A stretch of 64,000 nt of DNA from Shinella sp. UYSO24 (GCA_902167985.1 CABHNZ010000013.1:62001-126000); one strand, 5' to 3'; numbered from the stretch's first letter, positions 53,364 to 63,601 are shown. Translations and numbers: made by a program. The notes: generated from the sequence alone by a model not told the origin.

Positions 53364-54206
53364 ATGTCGAAGAAATTCAAACTGTTCGCCAGCGTCGCAG
53401 CGCCTGTGCTGACATTGCCGCTGCTGATGCAGCCGGCCGTCGCCCTGCCGCTGGCCCAGATGGTTCAGCCGGTCACGCAGAATGCCGGCGGTGCAGATCT
53501 CATTCAGGTCCAGGCGCAGGTCATCGTGCCGCCGAACGGTCAGGGTGCCGAGGAAGGTGAAGGTCAGCCGCGTCCTCGTCGTCACCAGCAGGGTGAGGGG
53601 CAGGGCCAAGGCCAGGGGCAAGGTCAAGGTGGCGCCGAACAGGGCGGCCAGCAGCGTCCTCCTCGCCAGCAGGGCGGCGACAATGAAGGTGGCCAGCAGC
53701 GCCCGCCGCGCCAGATGCAGGGTCAGGGGGAAGGCCAGGGCCAGGGTCAAGGTCGAGCTCAGGGTCAGCCGGGTGCCGAAGGCGGTACCCAGCGCCCGGC
53801 ACGCCAGCAGCAGAGCGAGGAGGGCAGCGGCCAGCCGCAGCGTCCCTCGCGCCAGCAGCAGGCTGAAGAACCGGCAGTGAAGCCCCAGTCGGAACGCCCG
53901 AAGGCGGAAGCACCGGCGCAGAAGCCCGCTGCCCCGGCAGAACAGCCCAAGCCGAAGCCGCAGCAATCCCAGTCTGCCGAACCGCAGCAGCAGCCGGCGG
54001 CGCGTCCTGCGCAGGCTCCGGCCGAGGCCGCACCCAAGCCGCCGGCCAGTCGTCCGGCAGAGCCGGCAATGCCTGCTCAAAAGGCACCCACGCAGGCCGA
54101 ACGTCCGCCGCAGCAGCGGCCGGCTGAACAGCAGGCCGAGCCCGGCCAGCCGAAGCCGGAAGCAGCCCCGCAGACGGAACCGAAAACCACACCGAAGACC
54201 ACGGCG
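53364..54206 (+). pseudogene. Pro/Gln-rich exported protein, truncated by element boundary
   Basis: The first about 281 codons of an exported protein. A signal peptide is clear (MSKKFKLFASVAAPVLTLPLLM, cleavage after AVA), followed by a low-complexity region: GQGQGQGQGQ runs, repeats of GGQQRPPRQ, and then a Pro/Ala/Gln-rich part with APAQKPAAPAEQPKPKPQ. In rhizobia such N-termini precede an OmpA-like domain, so I suspect an OmpA-family protein, but no domain is left here. At about 54206 the sense changes abruptly into antisense of a zeta toxin, and the frame then runs on meaninglessly to 54767. The rest of the gene is missing from this window. Loss could be an insertion or an assembly join. 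Confidence 0.75.
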
Positions 54207-55599
54207 CGTTCCCGGAAGCAATGGCATTGGCGGCGCGAGCAAGCGTCGCGCGCATTCCGGCGGCCTCAAGCCATGAGTCGACGACGTTGGCGAGCCGCGA
54301 CAGACGATCGGTTCGGCCAAAGATGTCGCGATCGATGGCGGTCTGGTTCAATGCGAGATCAAAACTTTCCGTCAGCCGTCGGCGAGACCCGTCGGGCAGT
54401 TCAACCGCAAGATCCGCCGGCAGTCGATGCGCCGCCGGAAACTCTCGGGTGCCGCGCTTGTCCTGGACCATTGCTCGCGCTGATACGATGGTCGCGCTGT
54501 CAGGCAGGAGGCCGAGGTCTCGGGCGGCTTCAACCAGTTTCAGCGCCATGTAGCTCTGTGATAGTCGACCGACCGCATGAGCTTCGATATTACCAATCGG
54601 CCGACGCTCGGCGTCACGCAGCGCGTTGTCATACAGCTCGACGAAAAGGCCGAGCGCATCGGGACGGTTTTGAAAGATGGATCGCCCTCGCTTTTGCCCA
54701 GTGTCGCCGTCAGTATCGCGGCGCTGGGCGAGAAGATGCTGCACGTCCTCGACGGCGCGCGCCCTGACGGCAGCGATGCGATCGTCAGGCGCCCGCCGTT
54801 CCTCCATACGCGCGAGCACGTGGTTCCAGTCGTCAGCGAACCGTTGCAACTCGCCGGTCATCATCGGCCGCGATTGCTCGCGTTCGAGGACCAGCCTTGC
54901 ATGGGGTGGCTGCGACCATGCGCCGCCACGTTGCTCGTTGTCGTAAAGGATCGTCCCACCGCGCGTCCTGAGCTGAACGCGATCGACCAGCTTTTCACTC
55001 TCAAGCTTCTCGAGACTGACGCGCAGCCCGGTGACTGCGGCATCATGAACATGCTGCGGTGGAATGCGCGCCGCATCGCCTGCGCGCAGCATCTCCTCAA
55101 AGCGATAATGGTTCCCCTGCCAGCTGAGCCGTGGATTGACGGCGACGGCCCGGGCCTCGACGTCATAGCCGGCGGCGCGAGCAATGCCGACAACTCGGGC
55201 GACATTCTCCGGCGTGCGCATCGTCGTTTCGAATACGATGTTGACGTTGCGCTCCGTGGCGGCGGCCAGGAGCTTTTCCGTCCAACGGCCGGCGTCAGCT
55301 TGGGTGAACTGCGACGCCCTTTCCGGATCCTGTCTCTGGAACGCCAGAAAGTTGGGATGATAGGAGCGAAGATCGTCGCCAACGATGCGGATTGTCGGCC
55401 CGGATCGAGAGAGCTCGGCGTGGCTGGCAATCAGGACCGCGGTTTTTCCAGCGCCCGGCTGACCGCCGAGCAGGATAAGGCGGGGTCGCCCTGCCCGGCC
55501 GATACCGTCCGGCAGATAGTCGGGCAAAATGTCTGTACGGAAAATGCTCTCGTTTCTATCCAGCGAGAGAGGGCCGGATGCCTGATCCTCCGTCATCAT
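53521..55599 (-). CDS. Zeta-toxin family kinase, C-terminus fused across the boundary
   Basis: A zeta-type toxin: such kinases phosphorylate UDP-N-acetylglucosamine and poison cell wall synthesis. Counting from the ATG at 55599, Walker A GGQPGAGKT falls at residues 45-53 and the zeta signature GDDLRSYHP at 74-82, followed by FETTMRTPENVARVVGIARA. Recognisable toxin sequence extends to about residue 465 (MRATLARAANAIASG). From there to 53521 the frame simply runs through the antisense of the neighbouring exported protein (prolines and alanines), so the last 225 residues are an artefact of the junction at about 54206. The start overlaps the stop of the small upstream gene (TGATG). Confidence 0.8.
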   Translation of the reverse strand: MMTEDQASGPLSLDRNESIFRTDILPDYLPDGIGRAGRPRLILLGGQPGAGKTAVLIASHAELSRSGPTIRIVGDDLRSYHPNFLAFQRQDPERASQFTQADAGRWTEKLLAAATERNVNIVFETTMRTPENVARVVGIARAAGYDVEARAVAVNPRLSWQGNHYRFEEMLRAGDAARIPPQHVHDAAVTGLRVSLEKLESEKLVDRVQLRTRGGTILYDNEQRGGAWSQPPHARLVLEREQSRPMMTGELQRFADDWNHVLARMEERRAPDDRIAAVRARAVEDVQHLLAQRRDTDGDTGQKRGRSIFQNRPDALGLFVELYDNALRDAERRPIGNIEAHAVGRLSQSYMALKLVEAARDLGLLPDSATIVSARAMVQDKRGTREFPAAHRLPADLAVELPDGSRRRLTESFDLALNQTAIDRDIFGRTDRLSRLANVVDSWLEAAGMRATLARAANAIASGNAPWSSVWFSVPSAGLLPASAGRARPAVQPAAAAADVRPAWVPFEQALPALPDDWPAAWVRPRPEPAQDAPPAAAAVRQTGIAAASAWAVLPGQRASAPVLPPSGVPTGASLPVLQPAAGARDAAAGRCPPRSAAGVPGAGYRLRHPADPELDLDPGPGLPPDPASGAAGAAGHLHCRRPAGEEDAAGRPVRRHLDLAPGLGPAPHPAGDDEDAADLHLPRHPDRSAAR

Positions 55600-55868
55600 C
55601 AGAACTCCGCCCAGAACCGGGCTTCGTCCTTCACACGCGGTCCCCAAAGCGCGATCAGGTTTTCGACCGTTTCGCGATCAGCAATAGCAACGCTGTTCTG
55701 AACGGCGATGAGTTCGCGGCGGCGAAGCCGCAGCGCTTCCGCCGCCTCGGGATCCGTCCCCTCGAGCTCGTAGACGCGGGCCGTCACGATGGCGCGCGCC
55801 TGGTTGAGAATCTCGATGGCGATCTCGGTGCGGATGATCGCGTCGTAAGAAATTTCCTGTTCAGCCAT
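55599..55868 (-). CDS. Small protein coupled to the zeta toxin, possible antitoxin
   Basis: An 89-residue helical, charged protein starting MAEQEISYDAIIRTEIAIEI. It has a helical centre AEALRLRRRELIAVQNSV and ends GPRVKDEARFWAEF. No DNA-binding motif is seen. It begins 44 bases after the traA stop, with AAGGCGG upstream, and its TGA overlaps the ATG of the zeta toxin. In zeta systems the neutralising epsilon protein is encoded directly before the toxin at this kind of overlap, so an antitoxin role is likely by context, but no sequence match to epsilon is visible. A longer version from 55907 (TTG) is less likely. Confidence 0.75.
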   Translation of the reverse strand: MAEQEISYDAIIRTEIAIEILNQARAIVTARVYELEGTDPEAAEALRLRRRELIAVQNSVAIADRETVENLIALWGPRVKDEARFWAEF

Positions 55869-55911
55869 TTTTGCCGCCTTTCGGTTTGTCCAAAGCCTAA
55901 TGTTCAAATGT

Positions 55912-58900
55912 TCATCGGATCACGCCTCTGGCGCGATCAAGGGCCCGCCGCTGTCGCTCCGCCACAACTTCCTGACTTGACTGCATTCGGACAGTCTGTT
56001 GCAGGACTCTCAGCCGCTCCTGCATGACCTCGAAGGCACGGCGCTGCGTCGGCGCCACGCGATTGATGACGTCCTTCTCACCCCGCAGGATGGCATTGCG
56101 ACCAAAGCGCTCGTCGAGCGCCCCGCTGACCGCGGCGAACTCCCGACGAATGGCGGGATCGAGCGACCCAGCGGCGACTTCGAGCTTGGTATCCTTTTTC
56201 TTCATCGCCGCCGAGAGTTCTCGCAACGCCTCCTCTGCCAAAACCGACAGACCCGGAATGGCGACTCTCATGCGCCGACGCTCCTCGCTAATCACCTTCA
56301 TCTCGGTGTCGAGAGCCGTGGCATAGGAGGCACCCAGCGACCGGACGCGGCTTGCGGCCTCCGCGACGGCCTGAAGCGCGTCCTTTCGCTCCCGGCCCAC
56401 CGCCAGCAATCTGTCCATGATGCGATCGGAGCCGCGCAAGGCACCATAGGCTGCGGGATCGTTGGCGACGGCCGCTGCGATCCGATCGCCCGCGAAGCCT
56501 TTCACGATCAGGGCCTCGACCTTATCGACGGCGCCGGCGGGGTCGCGCCAAAGACGCGCTGCCGTTTCGACAAGGGCCGCCCGATCATGACCGTAGTGGG
56601 CGTCGGCACGCGCCCGCTCACGCGCCTCGTCCTCGATAGACGTTTTGAACTCCGTCACGCCGGAAAGCATCGGCAACACAGGCATTGTCTCCTTCCCTGG
56701 CTCGACGCTGGCGCCCGCCACGACCTTCGAGCGATCCTTCCTCTCGGCAAGATGCTGTTCCTCGACAAAGCGGCGCACGACTGAAAACAGACGAGCCAGC
56801 TTTTCGCGTCGATCCGGCGTCAGATCCTCCGGCATACGGTCGACCATGTTTCGCTCTGCAATCGCGTCAGCCTTGTCGGTGAAGGCGGACCAGCCGAAGC
56901 GCGCCGTCAACGCCTCGTTGACGAACTTGACCTCCTGAACCATCGAACGATCCTCGATCGCGTAGCCAAAGGCTGTCTTGTAAGCGTCCTGCCCGCCGCG
57001 TTCGCGAACCGCTTCGATTTCGACGAGGCGTGCCATCGCCTGTTTCGAGAGCGCGGGAACTGACAAGGACATATGCGCGCGGCGCTGTTCCTCACGGATG
57101 CCAAAGCGTTCGGCCTGGCGGCGGAATTCGGTCGCATGGGCACGTGCCAGCGGAAGAAGTTCCGAGAGCGACGACATCGCGGCATCGCGCTCGGAGCGTG
57201 CCGCGCGGCCCTCGACCAGAAGCTCCGATCCACGCAAGCGACCGAGACGCTGCGGCTTTGTCGCAAGATCATCGGCGAGCTTGCGCGGCTCAATCCGCGC
57301 ATCGGAGCCAAGCACATTCAGCCTGGCCAGCGCGCCATCGGGATCGCGATAGATCTTTTGCAGAACCGGATGAAGGATCGCATCCCGCTCCTTCCAGCGC
57401 TCAGAAGCAAGCTGCGCGCGGCGGGCCTCCTCCTCGACACTTCGAGAGAACAATATCGTCGGCGCAATCAGATACTTTCGGTTCGCCGGGACTCGCGCCG
57501 AAAGGGTCTCGGCGCGATCCTCACTGTAGGACACGCGCCTTTCTCGCTCGATCGCAAAGCCGAGCGCGACGCTCGCCCGCTCCCAAAGCTTCGTCACCTG
57601 CTCACGCTTCTCCGCAAGCCATGCCAGCCGCCGCGAAACGCCCTCCTCCATTCCGGCCAGGATCCCGGCAACCAATTCGATACCACGACGCCGGGCAAAA
57701 TCGCGGGCGTGCGCCTGGTAGCCGGCCTCGCTCTCGAAATCGAGCGTCGTCGTTTTCGCGCCGCTCCGTCCGAGACGCTCGACCAGCTGCTTGAACAGTT
57801 CCGGCCGATGGCTCTCGCGCTCGATGCGTCCCAGCCGCGCGTCGGCCGTTTCGACCTGCTTTGCCGTCCAGACATTGCGTTCGACCTGACGCTCCTCGAA
57901 ACGCTTATTCCCCGTGGTCTCGTCGACGACAGGCACGGTGACCGTGACCCGTTCGACGCCGTCCTTGCGTAGCGTCACCGTATCACCATCCGAGACGCGT
58001 CCCTCTTCCAGCGCCTTCGGCAGACTCACGCCCCAGAGACGATGGACTGCTCCGTCATCCGTCTTTATGTCAGCATAGGGGCTTTCGTCGGCATCCTCAT
58101 CGTGGGGCCGGAACTTTGCCATCCCGGTCTCGACCAGCTCGCCGGTGACGCCGACCGCATGATCGACGCGGGACTTTCCTCCCCATTCCGGCTTCGGCTG
58201 AAAATCCTCGCGAGCCGCATAGAGATCGGCCCGATCCCGATGCCGGGTCATCGACACATAGGTCAGATGCTGGTCCATCATGCCGGTGGCGAGCACGAAG
58301 GTCCGATCGACGGTGGCACCCTGAGCCTTATGGATCGTGGCGGCATAGCCGTGGTCGATATTGCGATAGCTGTGTTCGCTAATGATGACGTCGCGGCCAT
58401 TGTCGAGACGCACCGACAGCAAAGGATCGCCGCGTTTGTCGCCGGTGGAACCGACCGTGCCGAGCATGCCGTTCTTCACATATTGTGGTCCAAGCTTGCG
58501 CGCCTGCGGTTCAACGAAGCGGGCATTTTCGAGGAAAATGATGCGATCGCCGGCGGCGAACTCTCGCGCGCCGCGCTCCGTCTGGAAGGCCCGTGCGGCC
58601 GTCAGTGCGCCGTCATCTATCATTACCTTGCGCAGCGCCTCGTTGAGCCGCTTCACGTCGTCATTGGTGTGGGCGAGAACGAGAAGTTCGTCACCGCGCA
58701 AACGGGGCGGTTGCCCGCTGTCGGCAGTGTTCCGGATGAGGTCGCGGCGTGCATCGGTCCAGTCGGCGACAATGCGCTCGACGACGTCTGCCCGGCTCTC
58801 CGCGGCAAAATCCGACCCTCACGTGCGTAGACATCCAGCGCCTCTTCGACCTTGCCACGAGCGAATAGACGTGAGGCTTCACGTGCCCACTCTTCCCGCT

Positions 58901-60530
58901 GCCGACGCACATCGGCCAATTCGGCAGAACCGATCCGCTCGGATATGGCCCGGAAAGCAGCACCCGCCTGGATCGGCTGAAGCTGCATCGCGTCTCCGAC
59001 CAGAACCACCTTCGCGCCCGCATCCTCTGCTGTCTTAAGCACGCGCGCCATCTGTCGTGACGAGACCATTCCGGCCTCATCGATAACAAAGACGTCACCG
59101 CGATCGAGAAGGTCACGTCCATTCGCCCAGGCAAGCTCCCATGAGGCAAGTGTACGTGACCTGATGCCGGAACTGTCCTCCAGACCTTCGGCAGCTTTGC
59201 CGGCAAGCGTCGCACCGAAGACCCGATGGTTTTCGCTTTCCCAGGCGACCCGCGCGGCGGCGAGCAGCGTTGACTTACCCGCTCCGGCCAGACCGACAAC
59301 GGCCGCGATGGCATTGTCCCCAGTAACATGACGGACGGCCTCCACCTGTTCACGATCGAGCGTGAACGACTTTTCCGGGTCAGCCGTTTCCACAGAACGA
59401 ACCGCCGCCGTGATCTTGCCCTCGCCGATCCCGAAGCCTTTGCGCTGCGACAGAACCTCCGCCGATTGCGCCATGTCGTATTCGAGCCGCAGGAAATCGC
59501 GGGTGGTGAAGACCGCAGGCTCGCTAACCTTGCCAGTCTGCCGGTCAACCTGTTGTGGTTTCAGAAGCACGAGATCGTCGGAGGCCATCAACCGCGCGCG
59601 AATGTTTGCGAAATCTGTCGGATCGTCGACATAACGATGCAGCGCCTTGGCAATGTCCTTCTCATCGAAGGTCGAGCGCTCGTTAGCGAGTTGCTTCAGG
59701 AGGAGCGCCGGATCGGCCAGCAACCGGTCGGCCATCTCCTGCCGACGGGCGAGGTCGGCCGGCGCGAAATACATCTCGACGCCCTTGCGGGCGAGTGCTG
59801 CCTTCTCCGGCCCAAGATGCTTTTGCGCGATCCCGTCCAGACCCTGCTCGGCATAGGAGCGGCCGTCGAGACGAATATGATGTCCGGCAAGCGCCAGATG
59901 CCGGTTGGCCGTATCCGCCCAGGCGATCTTCCATGCCTTCATGGTCTCCTTGTCGCCAGCCCAGAGCTTGTAGACGATCTTGCCGTTCGGTCGATCCGGC
60001 GTGATGACGCGCAACGGTTCGCCGTCGGCGCCAAGCACCGCCACCTTCTTCTGCCCGAACCCGTCCTCCGTCAGCGGCCGAAGCGTCGTCATCAGGTGGA
60101 TGTGTGGATTGCCGTCCTTGTCGTGATAAACCCAGTCTGCGATCATGCCCTTGGAGGTCAGATTGTCCCGCACGAATTCGCGCACCAAGGCGATGTTCTC
60201 GGCGCGCGTCAGCTCCTCAGGAAGGGCGATAATCAGTTCGCGAGCAAGCTGCGCGTCCGCACGCGTTTCGAAGGCATCGACGGCATTCCAGAGCGCCTCG
60301 CTCGCCGCCGCGACCCTCTTCCCATCGACGGCGGTCCGCAGCCAGGTCGGAATCTGATCCGGCAACGCCAGCTCCTCATGCTTCAGTTCGGCGGCCCCAC
60401 CGCGATAGCTGAAGGATGTACCAGCCTGTTCGTCCATCATCCGGGCGCGGTGACGATAGGCGGCGGCGGAAACGATACTGCGTCCCGCTCCCCTGCTGAT
60501 CACCTGCGCTCTGACGAACATGATCGCCAC
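55912..60530 (-). CDS. traA: Ti-type conjugative relaxase/helicase TraA, frameshifted
   Basis: A MobQ-type relaxase fused to a helicase, 1539 residues (restored). The N-terminal relaxase has VRAQVISRGAGRSIVSAAAYRHRARMMDEQAG and the metal-binding HIH at residues 143-145 (NPHIHLMTTLRPL); tyrosine Y25 region is the probable nucleophile. The helicase domain starts at about 390 with Walker A VGLAGAGKS (413-421), VIDEAGMVSSRQM and VLVGDAMQLQPI, then the second RecA-like part and a long helical C-terminus. The frame breaks at + 58810 (CAAAATCC should be CAAAAATCC), giving EGRIFAAESRADVVERI. GTG 60530 with GGGAG upstream matches the usual MAIMFVRAQ start. It would nick the nearby oriT and drive the DNA strand. 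Confidence 0.93.
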
Positions 60531-60553
60531 TGACGTCTCCCGATCTTCCAAGC

Positions 60554-60583
60554 ACGTCGCGCTAGCGACGTATATTGCGCCCT
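60554..60583. other. Candidate origin of transfer (oriT)
   Basis: A perfect inverted repeat ACGTCGC-GCTA-GCGACGT (60554-60571) is followed directly by ATATTGCGCCCT (60572-60583). This matches the plan of Ti/RSF1010-type origins, where an inverted repeat precedes a TGCGCCCT-type nick region. It lies 24 bases before the traA start, in the divergent traA/traC gap, as in Ti plasmids. The nick is expected within GCGCCCT. Confidence 0.85.
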
Positions 60584-60751
60584 CAAATCGATCGGACCGC
60601 AGGGCCGATGCCGCTCTTCCGGAAGACGGCCCAAGCCGGAATTCCGGCATCGACGTTTGGGGACTTGTGTATAGTGGCATTTTTGACTACCTTTTTCTAG
60701 TCAGTTAAGTGCTGATCTGTGTTTTTCTAGAACGCGAGAGGGATACCAGTG

Positions 60752-61039
60752 ATGGCGACCAAACCGGCAATTCTGGATATTGATGCTCAAATTGAGAAGC
60801 TGCGTGAACGTAAGAAAACTTTAATAGTCAAATCCGCTGATCGCTTCGCACGTGCTGCGACGAAGTCGGGGTTAGCGGAAATGGAGATCAGCGATGAGGA
60901 CGTCGATGGCATCTTCGAAGAGCTCGCAGCGCGATTTCGCAAAGGCGAGAAGAAAGGATCTGGTGGCGCATCTGCTGCGCCGCGTGGACAGGCAAATGCT
61001 GGCGCTGGAGCGGCGACGGAGGTTTCTCATGACAGCTGA
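60752..61039 (+). CDS. traC: Conjugal transfer protein TraC
   Basis: A 95-residue transfer accessory protein. It starts ATKPAILDIDAQIEKLRERK, has a helical region with basic and acidic runs (SDEDVDGIFEELAARFRKGEK) and a glycine/alanine tail. It resembles TraC of Ti-type transfer systems, a component of the relaxosome operon traCDG, in both position and the D-x-x-I/L-x-x-L-R-E-R-K pattern. The ATG at 60752 is preferred to the GTG just before it. Its stop overlaps the start of traD by 11 bases. Confidence 0.8.
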   Translation: MATKPAILDIDAQIEKLRERKKTLIVKSADRFARAATKSGLAEMEISDEDVDGIFEELAARFRKGEKKGSGGASAAPRGQANAGAGAATEVSHDS

Positions 61040-61262
61040 CCGGAAAAACGATGCCCGTGAGAAATTCCTGCTTGGCGGCATCGTCGTGCGATCGGGACTG
61101 TCGAAGGTAGACCGCGCCTTCTTGCTCGGCGGTCTGCTGGAGCTTGCGAGGATTGCACCGAGCTCACTGGAGCATCGGCGGCTCCGGGGGATCGGAGAAG
61201 AGGCCTTCAAAGTCCAGATGCTGGATGGGGGCACGCCGCCCATGGTCGAGGCGGCAGAATGA
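61029..61262 (+). CDS. traD: Conjugal transfer protein TraD
   Basis: A 77-residue small protein between traC and traG. It begins MTADRKNDAREKFLLGGIVV, continues through VDRAFLLGGLLELA and SLEHRRLRGIGEEAF, and resembles TraD of Ti-type systems in size, position and the FLLGGLL.../EHRRLRxxGE motif. Longer in-frame starts exist (an RRVDRQMLALERRRRF leader) but would overlap traC even more. The TGA overlaps the traG ATG (ATGA), so traC, traD and traG are coupled. Its biochemical role in the relaxosome is not known in detail. Confidence 0.78.
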   Translation: MTADRKNDAREKFLLGGIVVRSGLSKVDRAFLLGGLLELARIAPSSLEHRRLRGIGEEAFKVQMLDGGTPPMVEAAE

Positions 61263-63172
61263 CAAGCAGGGCAAAACCCCACCTGAGCCTGTTGCTCATA
61301 CTCGTGCCGATCACAGTCACAGCGTTTGCCACCTATGTCGTTGGCTGGCGTTGGCCGGAACTTGCAGCGGGCATGACCGGAAAAACACAATACTGGTTTC
61401 TTCGGGCATCTCCCGTGCCGGTTCTTTTGTTCGCACCACTGGCAGGGCTTCTGACCGTCTGGGCTTTGCCATTGCATCGGCGAAAACCGATCGCGATGGC
61501 AACGCTCATCTGCTTCCTTTCCGTTGCTGGCTTTTATGGGTTGCGGGAATTCGGACGGCTTTCGCCTTCGGTGGAGAGTGGCGCGGTGACGTGGAGCCAG
61601 GCGCTATCGTTCATTGATATGGTAGCAGTCGTCGCGGCCGTCGTCGGCTTCATGGCGACGGCGGCATGCGCACGCATTTCGACCGTCGTGTCCGAACCGG
61701 TCAAACGCGCAAAGCGCGGCACCTTCGGAGATGCGGACTGGCTATCGATGTCCGCGGCGGGACGGCTGTTCCCCGAGGACGGCGAAATTGTCATCGGCGA
61801 GCGCTACCGTGTCGACAGAGAAATCATCCATGAGCTACCCTTCGATCCGAACGATCCGGCGACCTGGGGACAGGGCGGCAAGGCGCCGCTGCTCACCTAC
61901 AGCCAAGACTTCGATTCCACCCATATGCTATTTTTTGCAGGGTCCGGTGGGTACAAAACCACCAGTAACGTCATCCCGACGGCGCTTCGATATTCCGGCC
62001 CCCTGATCTGCCTCGACCCGTCTACGGAGGTTGCCCCGATGGTCGTCGAGCATCGGCGGGAGAAATTAGGACGTCGGGTGATGGTGCTCGATCCGACAAA
62101 CCCGATCATGGGCTTCAACGTGCTTGAAGGCATTGAGACCTCGAAGCAGAAAGAACAGGACATCGTCGGAATCGCCCACATGCTGTTGTCGGAAAGCGTC
62201 CGCTTTGAATCGTCGACCGGGTCCTACTTCCAATCGCAGGCGCACAATCTTCTTACCGGCCTTCTGGCGCATGTAATGCTCTCGCCCGAATATGCAGGAC
62301 GACGAAACCTGCGCAGTCTTCGTCAGATCGTCTCCGAGCCGGAGACCTCGGTGCTCGCGATGCTCCGCGACGTTCAGCAGAATTCGGCATCGAAGTTCAT
62401 CAGCGAAACGCTCGGCGTGTTCGTCAACATGACCGAGCAGACATTCTCGGGCGTCTATTCGACCGCGTCGAAGGATACGCAGTGGCTGTCGCTCGACAAT
62501 TATGCGGCCCTCGTGTGTGGCAATACGTTCAAGCCCAGCGATCTCATCGGCGGCAAAATAGACGTGTTTCTCAATATCCCTGCATCGATCCTGCGTTCCT
62601 ATCCTGGGATCGGCCGTGTCATCATTGGCTCGCTAATCAACGCCATGATCGAGGCTGACGGCGCGTTTCAGCGCCGGGCACTGTTCATGTTGGATGAGGT
62701 CGACCTTCTCGGCTACATGCGCGTTCTCGAAGAGGCGCGCGACCGCGGTCGCAAGTATGGCGTCAGCATGATGCTTCTCTACCAGTCCGTCGGCCAGCTT
62801 GAACGGCACTTTGGAAGAGACGGCGCGGTCTCCTGGATCGACGGTTGCGCGTTCGCGAGCTACGCCGCGATCAAAGCGTTGGAGACGGCGCGCAACGTCT
62901 CGGCTCAATGCGGGGAGATGACCGTCGAGGTAAAAGGTAGTTCCCGCAACATTGGATGGGACACGAAGAATAGCGCATCGCGTAAATCGGAGAGCGTCAA
63001 TTTCCAGCGCCGGCCGCTCATCATGCCCCACGAGATCACCCAGTCGATGAGAAAGGATGAGCAGATCATCGTCGTACAGGGACATAGCCCAATCCGCTGC
63101 GGGCGAGCAATTTACTTCAGGCGGAAGGACCTGAATGCACAGGCAAAGGTTAACCGCTTCGTCAAGCCGTGA
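61259..63172 (+). CDS. traG: Type IV coupling protein TraG
   Basis: A VirD4-like coupling ATPase of 637 residues, uninterrupted. N-terminal hydrophobic helices (LSLLLILVPITVTAFATYVV, VPVLLFAPLAGLLTVWALPL, IDMVAVVAAVVGFMATAA) anchor it; the soluble part has GTFGDADWLS, Walker A AGSGGYKTT at 227-235, MVVEHRREKLGRRVMVLDPT and Walker B ALFMLDEVDLLGYM. It brings the TraA-DNA complex to the transfer channel. The mating-pair formation genes are not in this window. It begins in overlap with traD. Confidence 0.95.
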   Translation: MTSRAKPHLSLLLILVPITVTAFATYVVGWRWPELAAGMTGKTQYWFLRASPVPVLLFAPLAGLLTVWALPLHRRKPIAMATLICFLSVAGFYGLREFGRLSPSVESGAVTWSQALSFIDMVAVVAAVVGFMATAACARISTVVSEPVKRAKRGTFGDADWLSMSAAGRLFPEDGEIVIGERYRVDREIIHELPFDPNDPATWGQGGKAPLLTYSQDFDSTHMLFFAGSGGYKTTSNVIPTALRYSGPLICLDPSTEVAPMVVEHRREKLGRRVMVLDPTNPIMGFNVLEGIETSKQKEQDIVGIAHMLLSESVRFESSTGSYFQSQAHNLLTGLLAHVMLSPEYAGRRNLRSLRQIVSEPETSVLAMLRDVQQNSASKFISETLGVFVNMTEQTFSGVYSTASKDTQWLSLDNYAALVCGNTFKPSDLIGGKIDVFLNIPASILRSYPGIGRVIIGSLINAMIEADGAFQRRALFMLDEVDLLGYMRVLEEARDRGRKYGVSMMLLYQSVGQLERHFGRDGAVSWIDGCAFASYAAIKALETARNVSAQCGEMTVEVKGSSRNIGWDTKNSASRKSESVNFQRRPLIMPHEITQSMRKDEQIIVVQGHSPIRCGRAIYFRRKDLNAQAKVNRFVKP

Positions 63173-63274
63173 GTTCAGCTGCTTGCGTTGCTGGGCCTTT
63201 TGATACGGCACCGCGGTCGGCCACTGCATCGCCGTCGAGGTAGAAAGCGACTACAGTGGCTTGAAGCATGAAGC

Positions 63275-63601
63275 CTATCGCCAGTCGCGGCGACGGTAAC
63301 GTTGGAACGGATCGTCCTCGCCAGGGGGCGAGAACCATTCGACGAACTTCCAATAGCCCATAGCAAAGCCGATGAAGCCGACGCCCATCAGGAGGATCGT
63401 CCAGAAGGGCATCCCGTTCGCCGTCTCAGGCTTTACGAATGCTGCAAAGGAGAGCGGCAGCATGATCACCCCGCCAACAACAAGCACATTGACGACCGGG
63501 CGGAACATGCAAAGCAGGAAGAATGCGAAATGCCAGGCGCAATAGAACACAGTCAGCACACTTCCCACGACAATGGCGGCTGCCACGCGCGCGAAAACCA
63601 C
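63275..63601 (-). CDS. Small multi-pass membrane protein of the element
   Basis: A 108-residue protein with three hydrophobic helices (ARVAAAIVVGSVLTVFYCAW, FFLLCMFRPVVNVLVVGGVIML, FWTILLMGVGFIGFAMGYWKFV) and a charged tail (SPPGEDDPFQRYRRRDW). It lies on the opposite strand behind traG. The start GTG 63601 opens it inside a hydrophobic run; upstream in the same frame are further plausible codons (LFHKPIGATLFCDC), so the real start may be earlier or in a different frame (an ATG with MSEIQPGARP exists at about 63670). No function known. It may be a transfer accessory protein. Confidence 0.6.
   Translation of the reverse strand: MVFARVAAAIVVGSVLTVFYCAWHFAFFLLCMFRPVVNVLVVGGVIMLPLSFAAFVKPETANGMPFWTILLMGVGFIGFAMGYWKFVEWFSPPGEDDPFQRYRRRDWR

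Noticed and set aside
53600..53760. Tandem GQGQ-coding repeats as a CRISPR-like array
   Set aside because: The repeats are short, imperfect, without unique spacers, and lie within a coding frame for a Gly/Gln-rich protein.
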